A DNA stretch of 15,377 nt from an uncultured Pseudomonadaceae bacterium (GTDB taxonomy: Bacteria > Pseudomonadota > Gammaproteobacteria > Pseudomonadales > Pseudomonadaceae), in contig CANRHT010000024.1 in NCBI GenBank assembly GCA_947630465.1, forward strand, positions 1-15,377, written 5' to 3'. This document shows positions 1 to 7,498 of this stretch, piece after piece. How positions within the stretch are numbered: the first letter of the stretch is position 1; each line of letters starts with the position of its first letter. The translations under genes were made by a program, and so were the position numbers. The notes below the pieces were generated by a model that worked only from the letters and a program-made list of their open reading frames with translations, was not told the origin of the DNA and searched no databases.

Positions 1-336
1 TAGGCCTGCAGAGCAGTGTGGTTTGCGAGGTGGATTGCTTCACTGCGTTCGCAATGACTGGCGGGGATTTGCAATAACGCTAAATGCGGGCCAGCGGCAC
101 GCGCTCCCAGAGGAGCCGTCTCTGCGAGGAGCGTAGCGACGCGGCAGTCCATAGGTACAGTACCGCGCTAGGCCTGCAGAGCAGTGTGGTTTGCGAGGTG
201 GATTGCTTCACTGCGTTCGCAATGACTGGCGGGGATTTGCAATAATGCTAAATGCGGGCCAGCGGCACGCGCTCCCAGAGGAGCCGTCTCTGCGAGGAGC
301 GTAGCGACGCGGCAGTCCATAAGTGCAGCACCGCAC
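1..336. repeat. Two tandem copies of a 168-bp non-coding repeat
   Basis: Copy 1 is 1-168 and copy 2 is 169-336. Aligned by eye they differ at only five positions (78, 154, 157, 161 and 167 of copy 1), about 97% identity. Each copy holds two arms that are imperfect reverse complements: 32-58 with 118-150, and 200-226 with 286-318. This gives a hairpin of roughly 27-33 nt per arm, resembling a small non-autonomous (MITE-like) or REP-like element. The outer arm reads GGATTGCTTCACTGCGTTCG, the kind of sequence behind the well-known spurious 'CERSEAI' peptides in many genomes. More copies may lie before position 1. The array fills the space downstream of vfr up to three bases from its stop codon. 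I see no credible gene here. Confidence 0.93.
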
Positions 337-339
337 TGT

Positions 340-984
340 TTAGCGGGTGCCAAATACAACCATGGTTTTGCCTTTGACTGCGATCAGGCCTTGTTCTTCG
401 AAGTCTTTGAGTACGCGCCCGACCATTTCTCGTGAGCAGCTGACAATACGACCGATTTCTTGGCGGGTGACTTTAATTTGCATGCCGTCTGGATGAGTCA
501 TGGCATCGGGTTCTTTGCACAACTCCAGTAAAGTCCCAGCGATACGGCCGGTGACATCGAGAAAGGCTAAATCTCCCACTTTGCGCGTGGTGTTGCGTAG
601 GCGGTCGGCCATTTGATTGCTTAAAGTGTTGAGTATTTCAGGATTTTTGCGCGTGAGTTCGTGAAACTTTACATAGCTGATTTCAGCAACTTCACAGGCG
701 CCTTTTGCGCGCACCCATGCGCTGCGTTCGCGCTGACTGGTATCGCAGCTAAATAGACCCATCTCACCAAAAAAATCGCCTTTATTTAAATAGGCAATAA
801 TCATCTCTTTGCCATCGTCATCTTCGATCAAAATGGTGACAGAACCGTCCAAGATGAAAAATAATGAATCACAGCTATCGCCCGCATAAATAATAGTACT
901 TTTGCTGGCGTAACGGCGTTTGAGGCAGTGTTCTAGAATCTTATCGATGCTCTTGATTTTTGGTGTGAGCGTAATGGCAACCAT
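340..984 (-). CDS. vfr: Vfr, cAMP-responsive CRP-family transcription regulator
   Basis: A 214-residue homologue of E. coli CRP and P. aeruginosa Vfr, matching the usual Vfr length. It should bind cAMP, dimerise and activate or repress promoters with TGTGA-N6-TCACA sites. The cyclic-nucleotide domain is about residues 18-125, with the phosphate-binding cassette FGEMGLF (72-78) and R87-S88. Between these lies the three-residue insertion, relative to E. coli CRP, that Vfr also has. T132-T133 match the CRP residues that contact the adenine. The C-terminal helix-turn-helix is about 174-193, with the recognition motif [10 protein letters not shown] (R185, E186). The C-terminus [11 protein letters not shown] is typical of Vfr. 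It is transcribed leftward, divergent from the OsmC-like gene, and a near-consensus binding site lies upstream, suggesting autoregulation. No terminator is visible at its 3' end, only the tandem repeat. Confidence 0.96.
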   Translation of the reverse strand: MVAITLTPKIKSIDKILEHCLKRRYASKSTIIYAGDSCDSLFFILDGSVTILIEDDDGKEMIIAYLNKGDFFGEMGLFSCDTSQRERSAWVRAKGACEVAEISYVKFHELTRKNPEILNTLSNQMADRLRNTTRKVGDLAFLDVTGRIAGTLLELCKEPDAMTHPDGMQIKVTRQEIGRIVSCSREMVGRVLKDFEEQGLIAVKGKTMVVFGTR

Positions 985-1101
985 GCAATAACCCTAAATA
1001 AATCAGCTCTATAGAAGTGCGAGGCAATAATAGTTTTTATATTTGTTAAGTGTGCGGTACTTGTTCTGTAAATAGACTTATTAAGTAGAAGGTTATTCTA
1101 T

Positions 1102-1123
1102 AAGTGTGATCGATGTCACATTT
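1102..1123. promoter_or_regulatory. CRP/Vfr operator, near-perfect palindrome
   Basis: TGTGA-TCGATG-TCACA at 1105-1120 matches both CRP half-sites exactly with the canonical 6-bp spacer, and A/T flanks extend the match. Its centre (1112.5) lies about 128 bp upstream of the vfr start and about 73 bp upstream of the estimated osmC-like transcription start. It could serve autoregulation of vfr, activation of the divergent gene, or both. The match is seen directly; occupancy is inferred. Confidence 0.85.
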
Positions 1124-1150
1124 ATTTGTGTGTGAGGCGATGACCTGCCT

Positions 1151-1179
1151 TTGACAAGAGTTGCCATCGGCTGTGTTAA
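1151..1179 (+). promoter_or_regulatory. Candidate sigma-70 promoter for the OsmC-family gene
   Basis: A perfect -35 box TTGACA (1151-1156) is followed after 17 bp by TGTTAA (1174-1179), a weak -10. Transcription would begin near 1186, giving a leader of about 29 nt. The CRP/Vfr site would then be centred near -73, close to a class I activator position. Confidence 0.5.
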
Positions 1180-1214
1180 ACTCGCGTTTTTTAGCCAGTC
1201 AGAAGAGGCGCACC

Positions 1215-1637
1215 ATGCAAGCACGAGTTCAATGGGTTGATAATGCAATGTTTCTAGCCGAGTCCGGCAGTGGTCACACTGTGGTGATGGATGGCCCAGA
1301 GCAAAGTGGCGGCCGTAACTTGGCGATGCGCCCGATGGAAATGCTGTTGATGGGACTGGGCGGTTGCAGCACCTTTGATGTGGTCAGTATTTTAAAAAAG
1401 TCACGCCAAGATGTGCGTAACTGTGAAGTGCGTATTGAAGCAGAGCGCGCTGATGTTGAGCCTAAAGTATTCACAAAAATTGCTTTACACTTTGTGGTGA
1501 CAGGTAAAGACTTGAAAGAGGCTGTGGTCAAGCGCTCAGTCGATTTGTCAGCTGAAAAATATTGTTCAGCATCGATTATGCTCGGGCGCGCTGGCGTTGA
1601 AATCAGTCACAGCTTTGAGATTGTTGCAGTCGTTTAA
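1215..1637 (+). CDS. OsmC/Ohr-superfamily protein
   Basis: A 140-residue OsmC-fold protein, predicted cytoplasmic. The superfamily includes Cys-dependent peroxidases for organic hydroperoxides; the exact substrate of this subgroup (YhfA-like) is uncertain. The two hallmark cysteines are visible: C51 in MGLGGCSTFDVV, at the start of the long central helix, and C117 in EKYCSASIML. ATG at 1215 is chosen because AGAGG (1204-1208) sits 6 nt upstream. A longer frame could open at a TTG at 1161, but that codon lies inside the candidate promoter and adds 18 residues untypical of the family. It is divergent from vfr and sits in the same position as the OsmC-family gene next to vfr in Pseudomonas (from memory). 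Confidence 0.9.
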   Translation: MQARVQWVDNAMFLAESGSGHTVVMDGPEQSGGRNLAMRPMEMLLMGLGGCSTFDVVSILKKSRQDVRNCEVRIEAERADVEPKVFTKIALHFVVTGKDLKEAVVKRSVDLSAEKYCSASIMLGRAGVEISHSFEIVAVV

Positions 1638-1892
1638 TCAGTGGCATTCATCACTAGCAACACAGGTTGCAATATATTGCGGTGAAAACGGACGGGTTAA
1701 AACTGGAATGTACAGCCTGCGCTCTGCATAATAACAGACCTTTTTTCTGCACACGCAGCGGGTGCGCTAAGGAGCATGGATCGCGTAGCGAAGAGCTGAA
1801 CACTGCCTTAAGTCACTGTATTGATGAGCGTATATACTTGACTGGCGTGCATGATAACGCGGCCACGCCGCACCAATGAAGAGCATCTAACG
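1638..1892. other. Intergenic region upstream of speD
   Basis: This 255-bp stretch separates the OsmC-family gene from speD. It contains a 12-bp perfect palindrome GCAATATATTGC (1669-1680), a candidate -10 TATACT (1833-1838) without a good -35, and no clear terminator. A 70-codon frame with several cysteines (1667-1879, TTG start) shows no recognisable family and is probably chance. I see no convincing gene. Confidence 0.5.
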
Positions 1893-2696
1893 TTGACCAG
1901 TAAACTGAAGCTGCATGGGTTCAACAATCTTACTAAGACTTTGAGCTTTAACATCTACGACATCAGTTATGCGCGTACTGTGGATGACCAGCAAGCCTAT
2001 GTGGGCTACATCAACGAAGAGTATGATGCTGAACGTCTAACGCAAATTTTGACGGATGTCGTGGATATCATTGGCGCAAATATTTTAAATATTGCTCGTC
2101 AGGACTACGAGCCACAAGGCGCGAGCGTGACCATTCTGATTTCAGAAGAGCCGGTTGAGCCAACCGCCAGCCAGATTGCTGAGTCGCCAGGTCCTCTGCC
2201 AGAAACAATTTTAGCGCACCTCGATAAAAGCCATATTACGGTGCACACCTATCCGGAAATTCATCCGGTGGATGGTTTATCCACTTTTCGTGTGGATATT
2301 GATGTCTCAACCTGTGGCGTTATTTCACCGCTCAAAGCCTTGAACTATCTGATTCATCAGTTTGATTCCGACATTGTTACCATCGATTATCGTGTGCGCG
2401 GTTTTACCCGTGATGTAGAAGGGCGTAAGCATTTTATTGATCACGAAATCAACTCGATCCAGAATTATTTGTCTGAAGATACCCGCTCGGCCTATCAAAT
2501 GACTGATGTGAATGTGTATCAGGAACATCTGTTTCACACCAAAATGTTGGTGAAAAACTTTGAGCTGGATGATTACTTATTTGGCGATGCCACACGCACT
2601 TTATCTTATGACCAGCGTCGCGCTGTAGAAGAGCGCTTGCGGCATGAAATGCTAGAGATTTTTTACGGTCGCAATATGCCGCAAACCTATCGCTAA
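1893..2696 (+). CDS. speD: S-adenosylmethionine decarboxylase proenzyme
   Basis: Decarboxylates S-adenosylmethionine to supply the aminopropyl donor for spermidine synthesis. The protein closely follows the E. coli/Pseudomonas SpeD family, beginning with [13 protein letters not shown]. From a TTG start it is 267 residues, against 264 in E. coli. Autocleavage at LDK112-S113H would make the pyruvoyl cofactor from Ser113. The catalytic Cys141 lies in [14 protein letters not shown], and [13 protein letters not shown] and YGRNMP are conserved C-terminal blocks. TTG at 1893 is chosen because it places the start exactly where the family begins. An in-frame ATG at 1851 would add 14 residues ([14 protein letters not shown]) unlike the family. 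Only a weak AAGAG (1879-1883) precedes the TTG, so initiation may be inefficient. It converges on coq7 at a shared terminator. Confidence 0.95.
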   Translation: MTSKLKLHGFNNLTKTLSFNIYDISYARTVDDQQAYVGYINEEYDAERLTQILTDVVDIIGANILNIARQDYEPQGASVTILISEEPVEPTASQIAESPGPLPETILAHLDKSHITVHTYPEIHPVDGLSTFRVDIDVSTCGVISPLKALNYLIHQFDSDIVTIDYRVRGFTRDVEGRKHFIDHEINSIQNYLSEDTRSAYQMTDVNVYQEHLFHTKMLVKNFELDDYLFGDATRTLSYDQRRAVEERLRHEMLEIFYGRNMPQTYR

Positions 2697-2699
2697 GAC

Positions 2700-2725
2700 A
2701 GTGATCTTGGATAGTGATCTTGGAT
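2700..2725. repeat. Tandem duplication of a 13-mer after speD
   Basis: AGTGATCTTGGAT occurs twice back to back (2700-2712 and 2713-2725), just after the speD stop codon and immediately before the terminator stem. It looks like a replication-slippage duplication; no function is implied. Confidence 0.85.
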
Positions 2726-2726
2726 A

Positions 2727-2758
2727 GTAAAAAGGCGCAGATATCTGCGCCTTTTTAC
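2727..2758. terminator. Perfect palindromic bidirectional terminator (speD / coq7)
   Basis: A perfect 16+16 nt palindrome: GTAAAAAGGCGCAGAT followed by its exact reverse complement. The GC-rich core GGCGCAGAT/ATCTGCGCC is flanked by A5 and T5 tracts, so on either strand it forms a hairpin followed by a U-run. It lies between the ends of the convergent genes speD and coq7 and should terminate both. Confidence 0.93.
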
Positions 2759-2785
2759 CTATTGAGTCACACGATGATACCTAGA

Positions 2786-3433
2786 CTAAATACGATAAGT
2801 GCTGGCAGTCATGACTTTGGCCATTAGGCTCATGCCAAATTTAACCGGACGTGGGAAGCGGTAGCCACCGGCTTCTAAAGCAATCTGCGCGTGCTCTTCT
2901 TCATCGGTGCGCATCTGCTCTAAAATCGCGCGTGATTTGCGATCCGATGCTGGAATCTGTTGTAAATGATCATCTAAGTGCTTGCAGACCTGATCTTCAG
3001 TCGCGGCAACAAAACCTAAGCTGACTTTATCGCTGATAGCACCGGCGCCGGCGCCAATGGCAAAAGATAAACCGTAAAATAACGGATTGAGCAGGCTGGT
3101 ATGGCTGTCGAGTTCATGAATACGTTGCTCGCACCAGACTAAATGATCGATTTCTTCTTCGGCGGCATGCTCCATTTGCTCACGAATATGAGGCAGTTTC
3201 GCCGTGAGTGCTTGGCCTTGATACAGCCCTTGTGCGCACACTTCACCGGTATGGTTAATGCGCATCAGTCCGGCAATATGGCGTGTTTGCTGCTCATCTA
3301 AGGTGCTTTTAGGTTCGACTACTGCGGGTGAAGGACGGCTGGCATGGCTGCTTTTAGGAATTAAGGTGCGCAGCGCCGCATCCGCTTGCAGCAACAAACG
3401 GTCGATAGGCGAATAATGGCGTTGAGAGGACAT
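2786..3433 (-). CDS. coq7: Coq7, demethoxyubiquinone hydroxylase
   Basis: A 215-residue di-iron monooxygenase of the Coq7 (Cat5/Clk-1) family. It adds the hydroxyl to 2-polyprenyl-3-methyl-6-methoxy-1,4-benzoquinone late in ubiquinone synthesis, at the membrane. Ligands of the carboxylate-bridged di-iron site are visible: E64 in NHTGEVCAQ, the E94-IDH97 pair ([10 protein letters not shown]), E146 in ATEDQV, and the second ExxH pair E178-EEH181 (DEEEHAQIA). The hydrophobic stretch around 115-132 ([17 protein letters not shown]) fits the membrane- or substrate-contacting helix. GGAG (complement of 3440-3443) lies 6 nt from the ATG and supports this start. It follows HIT on the same strand after 84 bp and probably shares its transcript. 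Many enterobacteria use flavin hydroxylases for this step; pseudomonads use Coq7. Confidence 0.95.
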   Translation of the reverse strand: MSSQRHYSPIDRLLLQADAALRTLIPKSSHASRPSPAVVEPKSTLDEQQTRHIAGLMRINHTGEVCAQGLYQGQALTAKLPHIREQMEHAAEEEIDHLVWCEQRIHELDSHTSLLNPLFYGLSFAIGAGAGAISDKVSLGFVAATEDQVCKHLDDHLQQIPASDRKSRAILEQMRTDEEEHAQIALEAGGYRFPRPVKFGMSLMAKVMTASTYRI

Positions 3434-3517
3434 GGCAGGCTCCTAAGAAATAGCCGTAACAAAAATACAACAAGCGCTGTGTGCGCCGCAGTAAAGCATC
3501 TATCAATTGTAACCGGC

Positions 3518-3856
3518 TTAGCCCGGCGGCCAGCTCAAGTGACGTTGACCCAGCACATGCAAGTGGATGTGGTACACGGTTTGGCCACCCATCTCGTTAG
3601 TGTTCATCACCACGCGGAAGCCTTCATCACAGCCCAATTCTTTCGCTAAGCGTTGTGCGGTGTACAAAATATGACCGGCTAAAAAAGTGTCTTCGACGCT
3701 CAGGTCGGTCAGCATGCTGATGTGTTTCTTCGGGATCACTAAAAAATGCACGGGCGCTTGCGGCGAAATATCATGAAAAGCCACAACGTGTTCATCTTCA
3801 TAAAGCTTTTGCGCGGGGATATCACCGCTAACAATTTTGCAAAACAAACAATCCAT
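3518..3856 (-). CDS. HIT-family (Hint-like) nucleotide hydrolase
   Basis: A 112-residue histidine-triad protein of the HinT/Hint branch, which typically hydrolyses phosphoramidates such as aminoacyl-adenylates or AMP-lysine. The triad is H96-I-H98-L-H100 in TVYHIHLHVLGQR, with the middle histidine as the expected nucleophile. N-terminal C3 and C6 (MDCLFCKIV) together with H45 (IPKKHI) suggest the structural zinc site seen in part of the family. Length and the C-terminal WPPG match Pseudomonas homologues. The start is supported by a moderate GAGG about 9-10 nt upstream on the coding strand. It is divergent from the AAA+ ATPase (78 bp between starts) and is the first gene of a probable HIT-coq7 transcript. 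The cellular role is not evident from context. Confidence 0.93.
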   Translation of the reverse strand: MDCLFCKIVSGDIPAQKLYEDEHVVAFHDISPQAPVHFLVIPKKHISMLTDLSVEDTFLAGHILYTAQRLAKELGCDEGFRVVMNTNEMGGQTVYHIHLHVLGQRHLSWPPG

Positions 3857-3934
3857 AACATCGACCTCGGCTTGTTGTAAGATTCTCGGAGTTTATCCTT
3901 CTGGTCGTTTAAGCACCAGTGTTCGTCACGTTTT

Positions 3935-5425
3935 ATGGGTTGCAGCCTTGTGAAAAATGATCTGAAAGATTTACAACTGGTGCTTGATGCACGTGTGCGC
4001 TTGATTGTGATTGAGTCATGGGATGAGTTGCGTGTGTTAGAAATACTCACCTCATTGGCCGTGCAGCGCGGGATGAATTTGCGCTTATGGTCGATCAGTG
4101 AAGGTTTGCAAGGCATGGCCTTTGGCGGCGAGATGCAGGAAGGCAGTCATCAGCCGGAGCAGGCGCTGCGTTTCGTTAAAGCCGACCCGCAGGCAGGGCT
4201 GTATGTGTTTTTTGACCTGCACTCATTTCTTGATAATGATGCGCTGCTAATTCGCTTGGTGAAAGACATTGCCATGGCGCCAGGCAAGGGTAAGCCCACT
4301 TTGATTTTAGTGTCACATGCTTTGAAGTTACCCGCCGAAGTGCAGCGCTATGCGGCGCGTTTTCAGATGTCGCTGCCCTCTGAGGATGAGTTGCTGGCCA
4401 TTGTTCGTGAAGAGGCCCTGCGCTGGAGCGAAGCTAATCGAGGCTTGCGTGTGCGCACTGATAACCGCACCTTACAGCAAGTTGTAAAAAACTTACGTGG
4501 CTTAAGTCATGCCGATGCCCGGGTGCTGGCGCGCAGTCTGATTTGCGATGATGGCGCTATTACCCAAGAAGATTTACCTGAACTCAATAAAGCTAAATTC
4601 CAACTGTTAGACCTTGATGGCGTACTCGGTTATGAGGGCGATACCGCGCGTTTTGCTGATGTGGGCGGTTTACATCACTTAAAACAATGGCTATCCGAGC
4701 GCCAAGCTGCATTTATGGCTGGAGCGGCCAGTGATTTACCTAAAGGTATGTTGCTGCTGGGTGCGCAGGGCAGTGGTAAAAGTTTAGCTGCTAAAGCTGT
4801 GGCGGGTTTATGGGGATTGCCGCTGCTACGCTTGGATTTTGCCAGCTTATATAACAAGTATTTTGGTGAGACCGAACGCAATTTACGTGAAGCACTGTTA
4901 ATGGCTGAGCGCATGTCACCTTGTGTGCTGTGGATGGATGAAGTGGAAAAAGGCCTCGCCACCGGTGACATGGATAATGGTGTCAGCCAGCGCGTGCTGG
5001 GTACATTGCTCACCTGGATGGCTGAGCGTAAGGCGCCGGTATTTGTGGTGGCCACCGCTAATATCATCCAGCGTTTGCCGCCAGAATTGATGCGTAAAGG
5101 CCGTTTTGATGAGATTTTCTTTGTCGATTTACCCAGCGATAGTGTGCGCGCAGATATTTTTAACATCCATCTGCGCAAGCGTGAATTAAGTACCGATGCA
5201 TTTGATATGACGGCCTTGTCTGCTGCTAGCGCAGGATTTTCCGGTGCTGAGATCGAGCAGGCGGTCGTTTCTGCTTTATACGCCGCCCAAGCACGGCAAA
5301 TACCCATTGCGCAGGAGTTGGTTATTGAGGCACTGCAACGCACTGTGCCGCTATCAGTGGTGATGGCCGAAGAGTTAAGCGCATTACGCCAATGGGCAGC
5401 TGAACGCACGGTACATGCGGGTTAA
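3935..5425 (+). CDS. Ycf46-like AAA+ ATPase
   Basis: A 496-residue protein with one complete AAA+ module in its C-terminal half. Walker A is GAQGSGKS (276-283), the pore-loop-like motif KYFGETERNLRE is at 308-319, Walker B is VLWMDE (331-336), sensor 1 lies in VVATAN (371-376), and the arginine-finger region is MRKGRFDE (386-393). The helical lid contains SGAEIEQAV (436-444). The N-terminal 150 residues look like a degenerate P-loop domain without a usable Walker A (VRLIVIES, GLYVFFDLHSFL, LPSEDEL), as in the Ycf46 group. No protease domain or transmembrane segment is present, so it is not FtsH. The molecular function in bacteria is not established; a remodelling role is an inference. Start uncertain: neither ATG 3935 nor GTG 3950 (MKNDLKDL) has a Shine-Dalgarno sequence, and the GTG may be the real one. 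Confidence 0.9.
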   Translation: MGCSLVKNDLKDLQLVLDARVRLIVIESWDELRVLEILTSLAVQRGMNLRLWSISEGLQGMAFGGEMQEGSHQPEQALRFVKADPQAGLYVFFDLHSFLDNDALLIRLVKDIAMAPGKGKPTLILVSHALKLPAEVQRYAARFQMSLPSEDELLAIVREEALRWSEANRGLRVRTDNRTLQQVVKNLRGLSHADARVLARSLICDDGAITQEDLPELNKAKFQLLDLDGVLGYEGDTARFADVGGLHHLKQWLSERQAAFMAGAASDLPKGMLLLGAQGSGKSLAAKAVAGLWGLPLLRLDFASLYNKYFGETERNLREALLMAERMSPCVLWMDEVEKGLATGDMDNGVSQRVLGTLLTWMAERKAPVFVVATANIIQRLPPELMRKGRFDEIFFVDLPSDSVRADIFNIHLRKRELSTDAFDMTALSAASAGFSGAEIEQAVVSALYAAQARQIPIAQELVIEALQRTVPLSVVMAEELSALRQWAAERTVHAG

Positions 5426-6277
<852 letters not shown>

Positions 6278-6291
6278 TCGTGCAGCCCTTG

Positions 6292-6354
6292 GAATACATT
6301 CGCTGCAACTGCGACCTGTTCGGTGTTGTAGCGAATGTATTCTTACTGTTTTTT
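6292..6354 (+). terminator. Long hairpin terminator downstream of adk
   Basis: Arms 6292-6309 and 6325-6342 form an 18-bp stem (GAATACATTCGCTGCAAC with GTTGTAGCGAATGTATTC) containing a single G-U wobble. ACC/GGT may add a small inner helix (6314-6316 with 6322-6324). The stem is followed by a T-rich tract, with T6 at 6349-6354. It should end adk transcription. The stem is longer than most intrinsic terminators and may be part of a dispersed repeat family. Confidence 0.82.
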
Positions 6355-6421
6355 ACCGCTTACGCCCCTCGTTAGTCCGCTGCCTGCTACACTTTCTTTT
6401 TTAATTATTTGACGAATAATC

Positions 6422-7102
6422 ATGACAACTTTATTGGCGCTCGATACGGCCACTGAAGCCTGTTCTGTGGCGTTATTGCACAATGGACAGGTTTTTAGTC
6501 GTTACGCAGTGATTCCTCGACTGCATGCACAGCAAATCCTACCGATGATTAACGACGTGCTGGCTGAGGCAGGTATTGCTAAAACAGCCTTGGATGCGAT
6601 TGCGTTTGGTCGTGGGCCGGGTGCTTTCACCGGCTTGCGTATTGCTGTGGGTGTAGTGCAAGGCTTGGCTTTTGCTTTAGATATACCGGTGTTGCCGGTG
6701 TCGAATCTAGCCGCTATTGCGCAGCGAGCCTACCGCGAACAGGGTGCACAGCAGGTTGCAGTGGCCATTGATGCGCGCATGGATGAGGTGTATTGGGGTT
6801 GCTATCGCTTAGTCGAGGGTGAAATGTGCTTGCAAGGTATTGAAGCGGTGTTGCCACCTGAACAGGCGCAATTACCACGTCAGGCTGAGGGTGCATGGTT
6901 TGCGGCAGGTACCGGTTGGCAGGCCTATGCGCAGCGTTTGGTGGTGAGCACGCATGCCCAAGATCCGCATTTATTGCCCCATGCTGAGGATGTGTTAACA
7001 CTGGCGCAAGGCATGTGGCAGCGTGGTGAAGCCATTGCTGCTCAGGCTGCGCAGCCGATTTACTTGCGTGATCAAGTCGCGACACCCAAACACACTCAAT
7101 AA
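6422..7102 (+). CDS. tsaB: TsaB, t6A tRNA modification complex subunit
   Basis: A 226-residue ASKHA-fold protein that partners TsaD, with TsaE, in making N6-threonylcarbamoyladenosine at position 37 of ANN-decoding tRNAs. Family motifs are LLALDTATEACSVAL (4-18), LHAQQILPMI (34-43) and the strongly conserved GRGPGAFTGLRIAVGVVQGLA block (63-83). The C-terminal half, from about 110, is variable as usual. TsaB is a structural, non-catalytic paralogue of TsaD and lacks its metal-binding pair of histidines. No convincing Shine-Dalgarno precedes ATG 6422; no in-frame alternative start upstream looks better. The preceding adk hairpin suggests its own promoter in the T/A-rich stretch 6390-6420, though I cannot identify one firmly. 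Confidence 0.94.
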   Translation: MTTLLALDTATEACSVALLHNGQVFSRYAVIPRLHAQQILPMINDVLAEAGIAKTALDAIAFGRGPGAFTGLRIAVGVVQGLAFALDIPVLPVSNLAAIAQRAYREQGAQQVAVAIDARMDEVYWGCYRLVEGEMCLQGIEAVLPPEQAQLPRQAEGAWFAAGTGWQAYAQRLVVSTHAQDPHLLPHAEDVLTLAQGMWQRGEAIAAQAAQPIYLRDQVATPKHTQ

Positions 7103-7105
7103 GAT

Positions 7106-7146
7106 TGAACTGTGCTCTAACTCTCGTTAGAGTACGTATCAGTTCA
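7106..7146 (+). ncRNA. Bulged stem-loop between tsaB and the small downstream gene
   Basis: An outer helix TGAACT/AGTTCA (7106-7111 with 7141-7146) stacks directly on an inner 10-bp helix GTGCTCTAAC/GTTAGAGTAC (7112-7121 with 7126-7135, one G-U), closed by a TCTC loop. GTATC (7136-7140) bulges on the 3' side. No U-run follows, so it is not an ordinary terminator. The AGGA ribosome site of the next gene (7148-7151) abuts its base, suggesting an effect on translation or mRNA processing. Classed as a cis RNA structure, not a separate RNA gene. Confidence 0.6.
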
Positions 7147-7159
7147 TAGGATTTTAGCC

Positions 7160-7498
7160 ATGCGTATTGACGGTTTATCCCCCGCTTATGTGCCCAACAG
7201 AACCACGCGCCCTGATACCAGTGCGCAGATGGATGATGCTGTTCGCCAAGCAGAAAGTAGCCGCCGTCAACAGCAACCCAGTACCACCTCCGATAGCCTG
7301 CGGGTTGATACCTATGAGGCTGTTAAGCGTCCCTCGACGCAACTGCAGGTGCAGCAATACGAAGCACGGCAAACATTGAATAACCCCGCACAGCAGTACC
7401 AAGTCAGCAAAGCCATGGCCAGTTACAGCACCACGGCAGGCTTTAGTCCGCAAGCTGAAGAAGCCAGCACGGTACTCGGGCTAGATTTGTACGCTTAA
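7160..7498 (+). CDS. Small hydrophilic protein of unknown function
   Basis: A 112-residue protein that I do not recognise. It has no signal peptide, membrane segment or cysteine. It is rich in Q, S, T and R, with a Q-rich central stretch ([23 protein letters not shown]) and likely disorder. The best-defined parts are the N-terminus [14 protein letters not shown] and the C-terminus [13 protein letters not shown], which could be short linear motifs. AGGA (7148-7151) lies 8 nt before ATG 7160, and the stop overlaps the rsmJ start (TAATG at 7496-7500), a typical sign of translational coupling and of a genuine gene. Its position between tsaB and rsmJ resembles a small hypothetical gene I recall near adk-tsaB in Pseudomonas, but no function follows from that. 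Confidence 0.78.
   Translation: MRIDGLSPAYVPNRTTRPDTSAQMDDAVRQAESSRRQQQPSTTSDSLRVDTYEAVKRPSTQLQVQQYEARQTLNNPAQQYQVSKAMASYSTTAGFSPQAEEASTVLGLDLYA

Noticed and set aside
168..359. 63-codon minus-strand open frame across the tandem repeat
   Set aside because: It translates the repeat arm into the familiar SHCERSEAIH peptide, a known artefact of dispersed palindromic repeats, and overlaps the vfr end.
1161..1214. Upstream TTG extension of the OsmC-family protein
   Set aside because: It would begin inside the predicted promoter, and the added residues do not resemble the family; AGAGG supports ATG 1215.
1667..1879. 70-codon plus-strand frame with four or more cysteines
   Set aside because: TTG start, no ribosome site, no recognisable zinc-binding arrangement, and it overlaps the start region of speD. 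Probably chance.
3739..4116. 125-codon minus-strand frame between HIT and the ATPase
   Set aside because: It overlaps both well-supported genes in another frame and has low-complexity basic sequence; a shadow frame.
4675..5409. 244-codon minus-strand frame opposite the AAA+ ATPase
   Set aside because: It lies wholly antisense to the conserved Walker A and B coding region and has Ser/Ala-rich sequence without family features.
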